NCBI GenBank assembly: GCA_016708315.1 | Contig: JADJGC010000024.1 | Location: 1 to 64,000, forward strand | DNA length: 64,000 nt | From: a bacterium | GTDB taxonomy: Bacteria > Zixibacteria > MSB-5A5 > CAIYYT01 | Reading direction: 5' to 3' | Part shown: one piece after another, positions 1 through 7,353 of the stretch | Numbering within the stretch: the stretch's first letter is position 1 | Layout of the letters: the number at the start of each line of letters is the position of its first letter | Translations under genes and position numbers: made by a program | The notes under the pieces: model-generated | What the model was told of the DNA's origin: nothing | Databases searched by the model: none | Seen by the model: the letters and a program-made list of their open reading frames with translations, nothing else

Positions 1-2
1 TC

Positions 3-800
3 GTTGGCCTATGCTTGTTGATTTGGACGTGCGGAGATGACAAAGTAATCGCACCCCCGGAAGACACGACACAGCCTCTGAAATACCAAAGCGAATCGGA
101 GTTGTTGGCAGTCTATACCTCCGGAACGCTGCGTCCACAGGAATGGCTCGTTCGCAAGATCGACCACGAACTTGACCTCATTCGCACCACTTGGTCCGAC
201 TCCGTTCCCGACGTGAATATAAAGTTCTTAAGTCCCTTCATGGGATCAGGTGTGACCATACGAGTGACTCCCCAGCTTCTCGAAGAACTGAAAGCCGGAA
301 CCAACCTGGAATGGAACGATCTAATTGCTGAGCTGGCATTGAATGTCCACTTCTACGATTGGAATTTCAATCCGCATTATATCGGACTAAGGCCGGCCAA
401 TATCATGCATCCAATCAGACTCGCCGAATACTTCGTTGATTTTCCCGGCGTTGAGTACATTCACGCTGGCGGAAATCTTCAGGGTTGGGAAGATTTCTAT
501 GCGCGCGTCCCTTCGGCTAGTGGAGCTAAGTATTACTTCAAAAACTGCACTTGCCCCGAACTGTGGCACGCTTACGCGTACATTGAAGTCGATAGTGACA
601 GCGCGCACCTACTTGGTGTTCATTCCGAATGTTTCGAAAGCATGGTCAATTACCCGACTTGGGTTTCGTATGAGCGCTTCGAGGAGTTGATTGACAGTCT
701 CGAGTCCGTCAAACCGGCTTGGGTTGACACTGCAAGAACTGCAGTATTCGGATTGGCCAACGGCGACTACTTTCAATGGTCGAAGAATTCGGGAAAGTAA
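3..800 (+). CDS. Putative lipoprotein, 5' end cut by window edge
   Basis: The frame is open to the left edge of the window. A TTG at position 15 could serve as a start, but codons upstream of it (GTT GGC CTA TGC) continue the same hydrophobic stretch. That stretch reads VGLCLLIWTC-GDD, which looks like the end of a lipoprotein signal peptide with the lipid-carrying Cys before GDD. The real start therefore lies outside the window. The mature part (about 255 residues) is soluble, rich in Trp, Tyr and acidic residues, and contains a CTCPELWHAY segment. I do not recognise a family. It is probably an envelope-anchored protein of unknown function. Confidence 0.6.
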   Translation, partial: VGLCLLIWTCGDDKVIAPPEDTTQPLKYQSESELLAVYTSGTLRPQEWLVRKIDHELDLIRTTWSDSVPDVNIKFLSPFMGSGVTIRVTPQLLEELKAGTNLEWNDLIAELALNVHFYDWNFNPHYIGLRPANIMHPIRLAEYFVDFPGVEYIHAGGNLQGWEDFYARVPSASGAKYYFKNCTCPELWHAYAYIEVDSDSAHLLGVHSECFESMVNYPTWVSYERFEELIDSLESVKPAWVDTARTAVFGLANGDYFQWSKNSGK

Positions 801-849
801 ACTAATACACTTTGCTCAATGTGCGTGCCTTCTTCCTCCGCCCGCCTCA

Positions 850-1422
850 TCAATTACGCCTCCCCCTCACCGCCATCACAGCCAATGCAGCATTCAGAAT
901 AAAAATATACGCTGCGAACGTCGCATTCTCAAAGTTGAAGACCTGCACCGACAACAAACTTATCCCAAATCCGACCGCGCTAATACCATATCCAATCCAA
1001 CTCTCGGATTGCGGATGTCGATACGACTTGATCAACGTCGGTATCGCCGCCAGCATATCAGCCAATAGCGAGAACAGCAGCGCCAAATTCGGATTGTCGG
1101 TAATCGCCCAGAGAATGATCCCGATGATCGCCGCCGCCATCAGGTAGTAATCGCGCGGATCACTTTTCCAATAAGCTTTCTTGTTGAAGAACGATGCCGC
1201 GACGATTAATAACGGCATGAAGCCCGCGACAAACGACGTCCACGAAATACTCGCAACGCCCTGCACCCTTTGCGCCACAAAGATGACCATCGGGAATATT
1301 CCCCACAACAGCCACGTGATGCGGTTGGGCTGGGCTTTGCCGACGATGGTATCGTACAAGTAGTACAATCCGCCAACCGAGCCGATGACAGCGCCGACAA
1401 TCGCCCAATATTCCGGAAGCAT
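850..1422 (-). CDS. Small integral membrane protein, PQ-loop-like
   Basis: A 190-residue protein made almost entirely of hydrophobic helices, about six or seven by eye. Near the N terminus is KAQPNRITWLLWG, and in the second half IPTLIKSYRHPQSES. Both resemble the Pro-Gln turn motifs of PQ-loop or SWEET-type membrane proteins, spaced as two half-repeats. That assignment is tentative. The C terminus is short and basic (RGRRN), as expected for a cytoplasmic tail. No strong Shine-Dalgarno precedes the ATG. The gene stands alone and converges on the partial lipoprotein gene to its left. Confidence 0.6.
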   Translation of the reverse strand: MLPEYWAIVGAVIGSVGGLYYLYDTIVGKAQPNRITWLLWGIFPMVIFVAQRVQGVASISWTSFVAGFMPLLIVAASFFNKKAYWKSDPRDYYLMAAAIIGIILWAITDNPNLALLFSLLADMLAAIPTLIKSYRHPQSESWIGYGISAVGFGISLLSVQVFNFENATFAAYIFILNAALAVMAVRGRRN

Positions 1423-1609
1423 GCGTCAATCACCGCAAACCACCAGCGACTGTCAAGACTTTAGTCCGTAGGTCGACTTCAGCTTTCTTGGTCCATATTT
1501 GACCTTGACAATTTTGACTAGGCTCTTAGCTTGAGGGTGGTACGGGCATCCCTGACATCTCAAGGTCGAGAATATTTTCGCCACCGATGCTATACTTAAT
1601 TAGTACTTC

Positions 1610-1624
1610 GCTAACGTATTAGAC
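1610..1624 (+). promoter_or_regulatory. Leader box, copy A, of the cohesin/dockerin gene family
   Basis: The 15-base element GCTAACGTATTAGAC lies 36 bases before the ATG of the gene at 1660. Near-identical elements precede the remnant at 6870 and the gene at 7354 at almost the same distance. Between box and ATG the sequence diverges, except for the ribosome site GGAGGTTGT. Conserved position and sequence suggest a promoter or regulatory element; its function is not known. Confidence 0.5.
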
Positions 1625-1659
1625 CAAACCCTAACGCATACCGCTTAATTGGAGGTTGT

Positions 1660-2523
1660 ATGTCTAAACGTGTCCCCAACCAAAGACACATCGGCGCGGG
1701 CGCTCTGGCAATACTTGCCGCCGCGTTTTTGTTTTGCACATATGCATCGGCGTCTCCACTCGACAGTCGCGGCGACCTCAATCTCAACGGACTTGCGAAT
1801 GAGGTGTCCGATGCGATTCTCTTCTCCGACTTCTTCTTCGCTGGATTGGCGGCATTCACGACGGATGTCGACGCCCAGGTCGCCGCTTCCGACGTCAACG
1901 CCAATAACATGCCGCTTGAGTTTCGCGACCTCGTATATCTGGCCCGCATTGTCTATGGCGATGCAGTACCCTTTCCCAAGTTGCCCGCAGTCGACACATT
2001 GACAGCCCTTTTTACCCAGAATACTTTTTCCCAGTATGTGCGCGTCGAATCTCCGCACACGCTTGCCGGCGCAATTCTGGATTTCGACGGTGAGATCACC
2101 CCGGACTTCATGCCGGCCGCGCCTGATAACTTCTTCCACCTGACAATGAATCTCAGCGGCGGTACCCGGGTACTTGTGGCCAGCGGTCAGCCCGATCAAG
2201 CCTCGAACGGATATTGGTTCAGCTATACCGGCGAAGGCACCCTCGTTTCCGTGACAACGACGGATTTCGCGGACTCGCCGATCGATGCCCAGATTGCCTT
2301 TGAGACCGCACCCGCAAACTGCGGCGATTTCAACGCCGACGGCCATAGGAACATTAGCGACGCAGTGTCCTTGATTAATTACATTTTCGTCTTCGGACCG
2401 CCGCCTCTTGATGTCTACGCTGGCGACGTTGACTGCAACAGGATACTGACTGTAAGCGATGCAGTTTACTTGGTCCTCTATGTTTTTGCAGGCGGTCCTG
2501 CGCCCTGTACCAATTGCCCGTAG
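1660..2523 (+). CDS. Secreted dockerin-like protein, short member of tandem family
   Basis: A 287-residue exported protein. Residues 1-32 form a signal peptide starting MSKRVPNQRH, nearly the same start as the gene at 7354. Residues about 37-105 hold a paired calcium-loop module (DLNLNG, later SDVNANN) followed by an FRDLVYL helix. Residues 110-220 look like a beta-rich module. Residues 221-287 form a type-I-dockerin-like doublet: CGDFNADG...ISDAVSLINYIF, then GDVDCNRILTVSDAVYLVLYVF, ending in a Cys-Pro tail. Compared with its paralogues at 7354 and 8987 it lacks the roughly 200-residue N-terminal cohesin-like module; the signal peptide joins straight to the first calcium module. A good ribosome site (GGAGG) fixes the start. 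Likely a cell-surface or secreted adhesion or scaffold component. Confidence 0.75.
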   Translation: MSKRVPNQRHIGAGALAILAAAFLFCTYASASPLDSRGDLNLNGLANEVSDAILFSDFFFAGLAAFTTDVDAQVAASDVNANNMPLEFRDLVYLARIVYGDAVPFPKLPAVDTLTALFTQNTFSQYVRVESPHTLAGAILDFDGEITPDFMPAAPDNFFHLTMNLSGGTRVLVASGQPDQASNGYWFSYTGEGTLVSVTTTDFADSPIDAQIAFETAPANCGDFNADGHRNISDAVSLINYIFVFGPPPLDVYAGDVDCNRILTVSDAVYLVLYVFAGGPAPCTNCP

Positions 2524-2547
2524 TCTATGATTAGTTCGTAGATCTTT

Positions 2548-2618
2548 GGTAGGACAGACATTCCTGTCTGTCATTGCGCCTCTTTCGCTCAGGTAGGACA
2601 GACATTCCTGTCTGTCAT
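2548..2618. repeat. Two copies of a 27-base palindromic repeat
   Basis: GGTAGGACAGACATTCCTGT followed by CTGTCAT occurs at 2548-2574 and again at 2592-2618, 17 bases apart. Each copy forms a hairpin with stem GACAGACA/TGTCTGTC and loop TTCC. It lies just after the stop of the gene at 1660. A related start (GTAGGACAG) is seen near 3379. It looks like a REP-type dispersed intergenic element. Confidence 0.7.
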
Positions 2619-2682
2619 GCGCCACAATCAACCCTGTCCCAACGCAGCTCACTCCAGCGTCTTGTACACTTCGCAAATTTCA

Positions 2683-2790
2683 ATTCCCCTCTTGAGAGGG
2701 GTGCCTTGAGCGCGCGATCCGCCGCGGCGGAGAGCGCGATCAAGGCGGGGGTGGCTGGGCGCGGGGGTGTCCCTCCCGCAACCTTCACCC
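2683..2790. repeat. C/G-tract dispersed repeat region
   Basis: This stretch holds CCCCTCTTGAGAGGGG (2686-2701), an inverted repeat around CCGCCGCGGCGG, and runs of G ending in GCGGGGGTG. It belongs to the CCCCTCTCCC...GGGAGAGGGG type of element found in most longer gaps of this window. No coding potential was seen between 2524 and 2877. Confidence 0.5.
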
Positions 2791-2877
2791 CCTCATCGAC
2801 TTTATTGTTGATTCTACTCCGCTTTGCGCTAACATATCTCTCAACAAGATTCTGCTCGATTCGAAACCGAGGACTAA

Positions 2878-3382
2878 ATGAAAACCACTCCGCGACCAGT
2901 CATACTAATTCTCACCATAGCTTGCATCGCGACCATGTTTGCCGCCTGCGCCACAAAGAAGACGACTTCTACTCCTCTCGGTTCTGGTTCTGGCCAGAGT
3001 CTCAGACTCGGCACTGGCTCCGACTCCACCGGACAAAACTTCGGACTACTCGATCCGGATGCCACACGCAAGTCTGACTCGACAGGAGCTGTTGAGGTCG
3101 AAATGCGTCCAGTTCAACTTAAATCGCCTCTTCTAACCTATCCGGAAATTGCCCGCAAAGCTGGAATCGATGGTTCAGTCTGGGTCACGGTTCTGGTTGG
3201 AATTGATGGAGTAGCTCGAGCCACCCTAATCGAAAAGGATTCCGGAACACTTGTCGGTTTTGAAGATTCAGCGCGAGCCTGTGCCAAGGCATCACGATGG
3301 AAACCGGCGGAGAACCAAAGGTCGCCCCGTTGCGCTCTGGGTTACCTACGAGATAAAATTCCAGCTCGACGATCCTCAGTAG
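2878..3382 (+). CDS. TonB C-terminal-domain lipoprotein, single-base frameshift
   Basis: Residues 1-24 are a lipoprotein signal peptide ending MFAAC. A low-complexity Ser/Gly/Thr linker follows, then a TonB-type C-terminal domain: LTYPEIARKAGIDGSVWVTV, DGVARA, ARACAKASRWKPAEN. The uninterrupted frame then runs on to 3474 as an Arg-rich tail unlike the family. In the next frame, from 3317, the expected ending appears: KGRPVALWVTYEIKFQLDDP and a TAG at 3380-3382. Removing one C from the pair at 3315-3316 joins the two and gives a normal 167-residue protein. Lipid anchoring instead of a transmembrane anchor makes it a TonB-like, not a classical TonB, protein. It converges on the LVIVD gene. Confidence 0.75.
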
Positions 3383-3405
3383 GACAGCGCTATCCGTTCC
3401 ACTTC

Positions 3406-5451
3406 CTACTCACACCCGCTGCACGGCGCCGGTCCCGAAGCAAATATGAAACTCACCATGTACACAACATCTGAAATATCCATCTGCCCGCTGCAGTTGA
3501 TATCGCCGCCCGCTGAATCCTGTGGTGCTGGTCCTGCCGCAAAAATGTAGTTCACCATATAGACCACATCCGAAATATCGACGCTCTGCGACCCGTTGCA
3601 GTCGCCGCAAACAGACCCGCCGATCTTTTCGAGAATCAGCAAGCCGTTGTAATTCGCGACATAAACATTATTCCCGGCAATCGCAACATCACGGGCTTGC
3701 GAGTTTGTTCCAAATGAGGCCGCCCAGACCGGCATCGCGGGATTGCTGATATCAACCACCCACAGACTATCCGTCTCACCGCCCAGATAAGCATAGTTGC
3801 CGTCAAGTTCCACTGTCCACAGCGGACCAACCATCGCAACTTGGCCAATGCGCGTCATCGCCCCCGGATTCTTGACATTGATAATCTCCAGCCCGCCATA
3901 CCAGGTCGCAACGTATGCCAGCGTATCGCGCACAGCCACTGCCATCGCTTGTTTCGCCGTCGGGAAATTTCCTTCTTGGTGAATGCTTGCCGGACTACCA
4001 ACATCATAAATCCGCAGTCCCCCGTTGTCGCAAGCCGCATAGACTATCGTATCAACTAAGTCAATTCCCCATGTCGTTCCCGGCGGGTCAAACATTCCCA
4101 AGTAGTTCGGCGCTTCTGGTAATGCCATGCTGTGAATGACAAAACCGGAATTCCCCATTGTCGCACATAGCAGCGTATCATCGATATCCAGTTTGTTCAT
4201 ATCTCCGCCGCCAAATATCTCGCCAACCGGCACAGGGGCTTCGGGATCCGATATATCGAACACATGGATCTTGTTCTGACGGTCATCTGCCGTGTAGGCA
4301 TAATCTCCGCGCACTTCAACATCCGAAGCCGAGTATGATGTATGCTCACCTGCGAGAATCGGGTTGGTGGGATTCGAAATGTCAAGCACGTGCAGCCCCG
4401 TGTTCATGTTCGCAACGTAAGCATAGTTGCCCGAGACTGCGACATCCAGAACTACGTACCGTGATTGGTACTTGCCGACTACCGGCAGCGAAGGCAAATT
4501 ATTGAGGTCGACTACCATCAACGAATCAGTATCGCAGAAGTACGCCGTATGATTTCTCACCAGCACATTGTAAATGTAAGGCGCATTCAATGTCGCGGTC
4601 AGCGTTAATGTCGGGGCCTGCGCAAGATTGATGACCTGCAGCGCACCCCAGTTTGCCATAACTGCAAAGCTATCGCAGAATGCAGCATCACAGATCACAC
4701 CGTTTGCGTTCCAGCTTCCTGCCAATACCGGGTTCTGCAAATCGCTGATGTCGATGTAACGAAGCCCCTTCGACATCACAGCTTGTACCGCATAATCTCC
4801 GCGCAAATCGAAACAATATCCCTGATCCGTCGAGAGCAAACTGCCATACAACTGCGGGCTTGCAGGATTGCTGACATCAATAATCTGAAATCCGCCGTTC
4901 CAGGTCGCGACGTAAGCGTAACTGTCGCGTACTTTGACATCCATGCCAACGCGCGCGGAATCGCAGTGGCCAACTTCAAATATGTCGGCGGGATCGCTGA
5001 CATCGAGTATTCGCAGCGCATGATCCCACTCATTGACATACGCCAAATCGTTCGACACTGCCGCAGCGTAAACTTGTCCGTCCGGATCAAAAAGACCGAC
5101 CTGGTTCATGTGTGCTGGATCGGAAATGTCGACTATCCGAAGTCCTCCAGCACCGTCCGAGATATACGCCCGCCCACCGTCAACAACGATCTTTCTCCGA
5201 TCCCCGCGCGGCAAATACACCTGCCCGACCGGCGTCGGCACCGTAGAATCGCTGATATCAAACGCCATCAATCCGAATGGACAGATAGCGTATCCATAGT
5301 TCCCTTGCAGATCCATATCGTTGAACTTTGTCCACAGCGTACTGCCCCGAAACTCAAGCGTTATCTCCTTTGAATTCTGCGCAGCAAGCGGATGCATTAG
5401 CGCCAAAACGCTCAGGATTACGGCAAGTCTGATAAGTGCTTTCACTGCCAA
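3406..5451 (-). CDS. Secreted LVIVD-repeat propeller with C-terminal dockerin
   Basis: A 681-residue exported protein. Residues 1-24 form a signal peptide ending in AAQ. The body is built of about a dozen repeats of the LVIVD type, each with a core like GGLRIVDISDP or GGLEIINVKNP followed by a short strand such as YAYVATWNGG. This family is known to form beta-propellers on the cell surface. The last 65 residues are a dockerin-like doublet: CGDCNGSQSVDISDVVYMVN and GGDINCSGQMDISDVVYMVS, ending PAPCSGCE, like the tails of the genes at 1660-12071. That shared tail suggests a common anchoring or assembly route. It reads leftward, converging on the TonB-like gene. Confidence 0.85.
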   Translation of the reverse strand: MAVKALIRLAVILSVLALMHPLAAQNSKEITLEFRGSTLWTKFNDMDLQGNYGYAICPFGLMAFDISDSTVPTPVGQVYLPRGDRRKIVVDGGRAYISDGAGGLRIVDISDPAHMNQVGLFDPDGQVYAAAVSNDLAYVNEWDHALRILDVSDPADIFEVGHCDSARVGMDVKVRDSYAYVATWNGGFQIIDVSNPASPQLYGSLLSTDQGYCFDLRGDYAVQAVMSKGLRYIDISDLQNPVLAGSWNANGVICDAAFCDSFAVMANWGALQVINLAQAPTLTLTATLNAPYIYNVLVRNHTAYFCDTDSLMVVDLNNLPSLPVVGKYQSRYVVLDVAVSGNYAYVANMNTGLHVLDISNPTNPILAGEHTSYSASDVEVRGDYAYTADDRQNKIHVFDISDPEAPVPVGEIFGGGDMNKLDIDDTLLCATMGNSGFVIHSMALPEAPNYLGMFDPPGTTWGIDLVDTIVYAACDNGGLRIYDVGSPASIHQEGNFPTAKQAMAVAVRDTLAYVATWYGGLEIINVKNPGAMTRIGQVAMVGPLWTVELDGNYAYLGGETDSLWVVDISNPAMPVWAASFGTNSQARDVAIAGNNVYVANYNGLLILEKIGGSVCGDCNGSQSVDISDVVYMVNYIFAAGPAPQDSAGGDINCSGQMDISDVVYMVSFIFASGPAPCSGCE

Positions 5452-5657
5452 CCTCGCGCCAAAATTGTTGTATTTGTGCTATTCTCTGCAGGAGTGCCCG
5501 TTCAATCGGATTCTTTCATCAAAAGACAAGAACCACAGTCACTTCGAAGACCATGCCCACCCCATTATTGACAAGTTACTACATATTCCATTTTTGTCAA
5601 TAGTCGCCTTTTTTGCCAAAACCCCGACACCCAATCATTCCACCGTCAACTTCTACT

Positions 5658-5690
5658 CCCCTCTATCAAGAGGTGGGGGGTGGCGGAAGC
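5658..5690. repeat. C/G-tract dispersed repeat, copy
   Basis: CCCCTCTATCAAGAGGTGGGG is followed by GGTGGCGG. It resembles the region at 2683-2790 and other copies in the window: a short CCCCTCT/AGAGGGG palindrome followed by a G-rich tail. Confidence 0.5.
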
Positions 5691-5774
5691 GCAAACCCGA
5701 TCCCCCTGGCAAGCCAAGAGGGGCCCGGTCGGAGGACGCGGGACGGGGGTGTGTCCGCCACGCCCGCGCAAGAT

Positions 5775-5814
5775 TCCCCTCTCCCGTTTTGGGAGAGGGG
5801 TTAGGGGTGAGGGC
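5775..5814. repeat. C/G-tract dispersed repeat, best copy
   Basis: CCCCTCTCCCGTTTTGGGAG, then AGGGGTTAGGGGTGAGGGC. The first part is a 10-bp perfect stem (CCCCTCTCCC/GGGAGAGGGG) with loop GTTTT, and the tail GGGGTGAGGGC is shared with the copy at 6665. This is the clearest example of the family in the window. Confidence 0.65.
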
Positions 5815-6221
5815 AAAAATCTGTTGCTATCCACTCGACATTATTTTTCGCGCCAATAAGTGAAGGCACTGATGTTCGCTCAGAAGCGCCAGCTTTGCCG
5901 GCCCAACATGTGTTTGCAGTGAGTTCGCAACGGCCGTTGCGGTTTAACAATCTCGATCTCACTGCGAAAACTTGCAGGGGCGAGTCTGCAAAAGGTAGCC
6001 CCGGTTGCAGATGCAAATGGTCTCTAAAGTGAGCACCGGTTTCGGTGAATGGCCCTAGCTGTCCCGATTAACCCGGGTTATGCCGTAATTTTTGAAGAGA
6101 AAGAAGTCAATTTAGTAGACACTTAAACGAAACGAAATCTCGACCTGTTCAAACCCGTCACTCATTCTTCCGTACTAATTGGTAAACTGATACGATGTTT
6201 ACAATTACATAGGAGGAATTA

Positions 6222-6650
6222 ATGATTCGTAAAGCATCCGCCGTCTGGAAAGGCGATCTCAAAGCCGGCAAGGGCACAGTCTCGACCGAAACCGGCACCC
6301 TCAAAGACACGCAGTACTCGTTCACCTCGCGTTTTGAGTCCGGTATCGGCACCAATCCAGAAGAACTCGTCGGCGCCGCCCATGCCGGTTGTTTCTCAAT
6401 GGCGCTTTCGGCTTGTCTTTCCGCCGCTGGATTTGTCCCCGATCAGATCTCAACAACCGCCAACGTCCACCTCGACAAAGTTGAAACCGGTTTCAAGATT
6501 ACCCAGATCGAGCTTGTTACTGAAGCTCGCGTAGCAAACATTGACGAAGCCAAGTTTCAAGAAATCGCCGCCGGTACCAAAGTCGGCTGCCCGATTTCTC
6601 AGGCTCTCGCCTCAGTCGAAATCAAACTCACAGCAAAATTGATTAAGTAA
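6222..6650 (+). CDS. OsmC/Ohr-family peroxiredoxin-like protein
   Basis: A 142-residue protein of the OsmC family, which reduces organic peroxides using two redox cysteines. Both are visible: the first in AHAGCFSMALS near residue 57, the second in KVGCPISQAL near residue 124. The N-terminal strand region (KASAVWKGDLKAGKGTVS) and the overall length fit the OsmC subgroup better than Ohr. A good AGGAGG ribosome site lies seven bases before the ATG. The protein has no signal peptide and should act in the cytoplasm. It is a single-gene unit among accessory surface genes. Confidence 0.9.
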   Translation: MIRKASAVWKGDLKAGKGTVSTETGTLKDTQYSFTSRFESGIGTNPEELVGAAHAGCFSMALSACLSAAGFVPDQISTTANVHLDKVETGFKITQIELVTEARVANIDEAKFQEIAAGTKVGCPISQALASVEIKLTAKLIK

Positions 6651-6664
6651 TTTCGCATCCGCCG

Positions 6665-6708
6665 TTCCCCTCTCCCGCCGCAGGCGGAAGAGGGGTCGGG
6701 GTGAGGGC
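6665..6708. repeat. C/G-tract dispersed repeat after the OsmC gene
   Basis: CCCCTCTCCCGCCGCAGGCG followed by GAAGAGGGGTCGGGGTGAGGGC. It has the same outer palindrome and GGGGTGAGGGC tail as the copy at 5775, with an extra inner hairpin (CGCCGCAGGCG). It may double as a terminator for the OsmC gene, although no T-run follows on that strand. Confidence 0.55.
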
Positions 6709-6819
6709 AAAAAATTAACTTGACAAACTCGCACTCGAATGCCAACTTCGAATTGTCGATCTTAACCCGGTAACTTAAGTACATCTAAATTTAGTATAGG
6801 GCCTCATCATCGCCTCATT

Positions 6820-6834
6820 GTTAGCGTTTTAGAC
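6820..6834 (+). promoter_or_regulatory. Leader box, copy B, before a gene remnant
   Basis: GTTAGCGTTTTAGAC matches copies A (1610) and C (7306) with one or two changes, and again lies 36 bases before an ATG with a GGAGG ribosome site. Here it drives only a truncated start region (6870-7016). Confidence 0.5.
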
Positions 6835-6869
6835 TTAATCCAATTCTCGAAGACACGGGAGGAATTGCT

Positions 6870-7016
6870 ATGTCTAAGCGCGTTCTTACAAGAACATCGT
6901 CATTTCTAAACTCAGCCGCAGTATGCTCCGCTAAGGATCGCGTTACGTTACTGCTGCTATATCAGTCAGCAAAGCCGCTCAGTACCTTTAGTAGACTTAC
7001 GGCGCTGGACTGGTGA
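6870..7016 (+). pseudogene. Remnant start region of a cohesin/dockerin family gene
   Basis: From an ATG with a good ribosome site (GGGAGGAATTGCT) the frame reads MSKRVLTRTSS and ends at a TGA after 48 codons. The first five residues are the same as in the genes at 1660 and 7354, and the leader box is at the same distance. A hydrophobic stretch (VTLLLLY) might be what is left of a signal peptide. Nothing resembling the family's later modules follows before the next leader box at 7306. I read it as a decayed or truncated extra copy; a short functional peptide cannot be excluded. Confidence 0.5.
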
Positions 7017-7305
7017 TTTTTTTGTTTCGGCTTTTCCGTCTAAGCTTTTTCGCCGGCGCAGACGCCGGCGCGAGCTGCGACTAGCCTCTTCGCAAATTGC
7101 CCGGTCCCGACTACACAACCGGGGCCGGGTGCTCGATATACCACAGTACGCTGTGGACCTATTTGGGAGACGACGCGACCAGGATTCGCGCAATTGGCAA
7201 CTTGACAATCCACGATTTGAGGTTATCATTAGATACTGCTATCGAATGAACTAAGAGAAAACAGTACTTCAAAACATTCGATTGGAATCTTAGCCCGATC
7301 ATATT

Positions 7306-7320
7306 GCTAACGTTTTAGAC
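7306..7320 (+). promoter_or_regulatory. Leader box, copy C, of the cohesin/dockerin gene family
   Basis: GCTAACGTTTTAGAC ends 34 bases before the ATG at 7354. It differs from copy A by one base. The ribosome site GAGGAGGTTGT is also shared with the genes at 1660 and 8987. Confidence 0.5.
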
Positions 7321-7353
7321 ACTGCTTTAACCAAAACCCGTTGAGGAGGTTGT

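Larger units (their letters stand above)
5452..6221. other. Long intergenic gap with dispersed repeats
   Basis: No credible gene was seen in these 770 bases. The short open frames here have no ribosome site or recognisable family. The left half holds two C/G-tract repeats, annotated separately. The right half (5840-6110) has several small inverted repeats but no promoter I would defend. The ribosome site for the OsmC gene (AGGAGG) sits at the right end. Confidence 0.5.

Noticed and set aside
1645..2676. 343-codon minus-strand frame opposite the gene at 1660
   Set aside because: Antisense shadow of a gene with clear signal peptide and dockerin motifs; it has no family resemblance.
2574..3077. 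167-codon plus-strand frame over the repeat region and the start of the TonB-like gene
   Set aside because: It begins inside a palindromic repeat and covers the TonB-like gene in another frame; composition is unlike a real protein.
5801..6016. 71-codon minus-strand frame in the long gap
   Set aside because: No ribosome site, no recognisable family, and it runs into a dispersed repeat.
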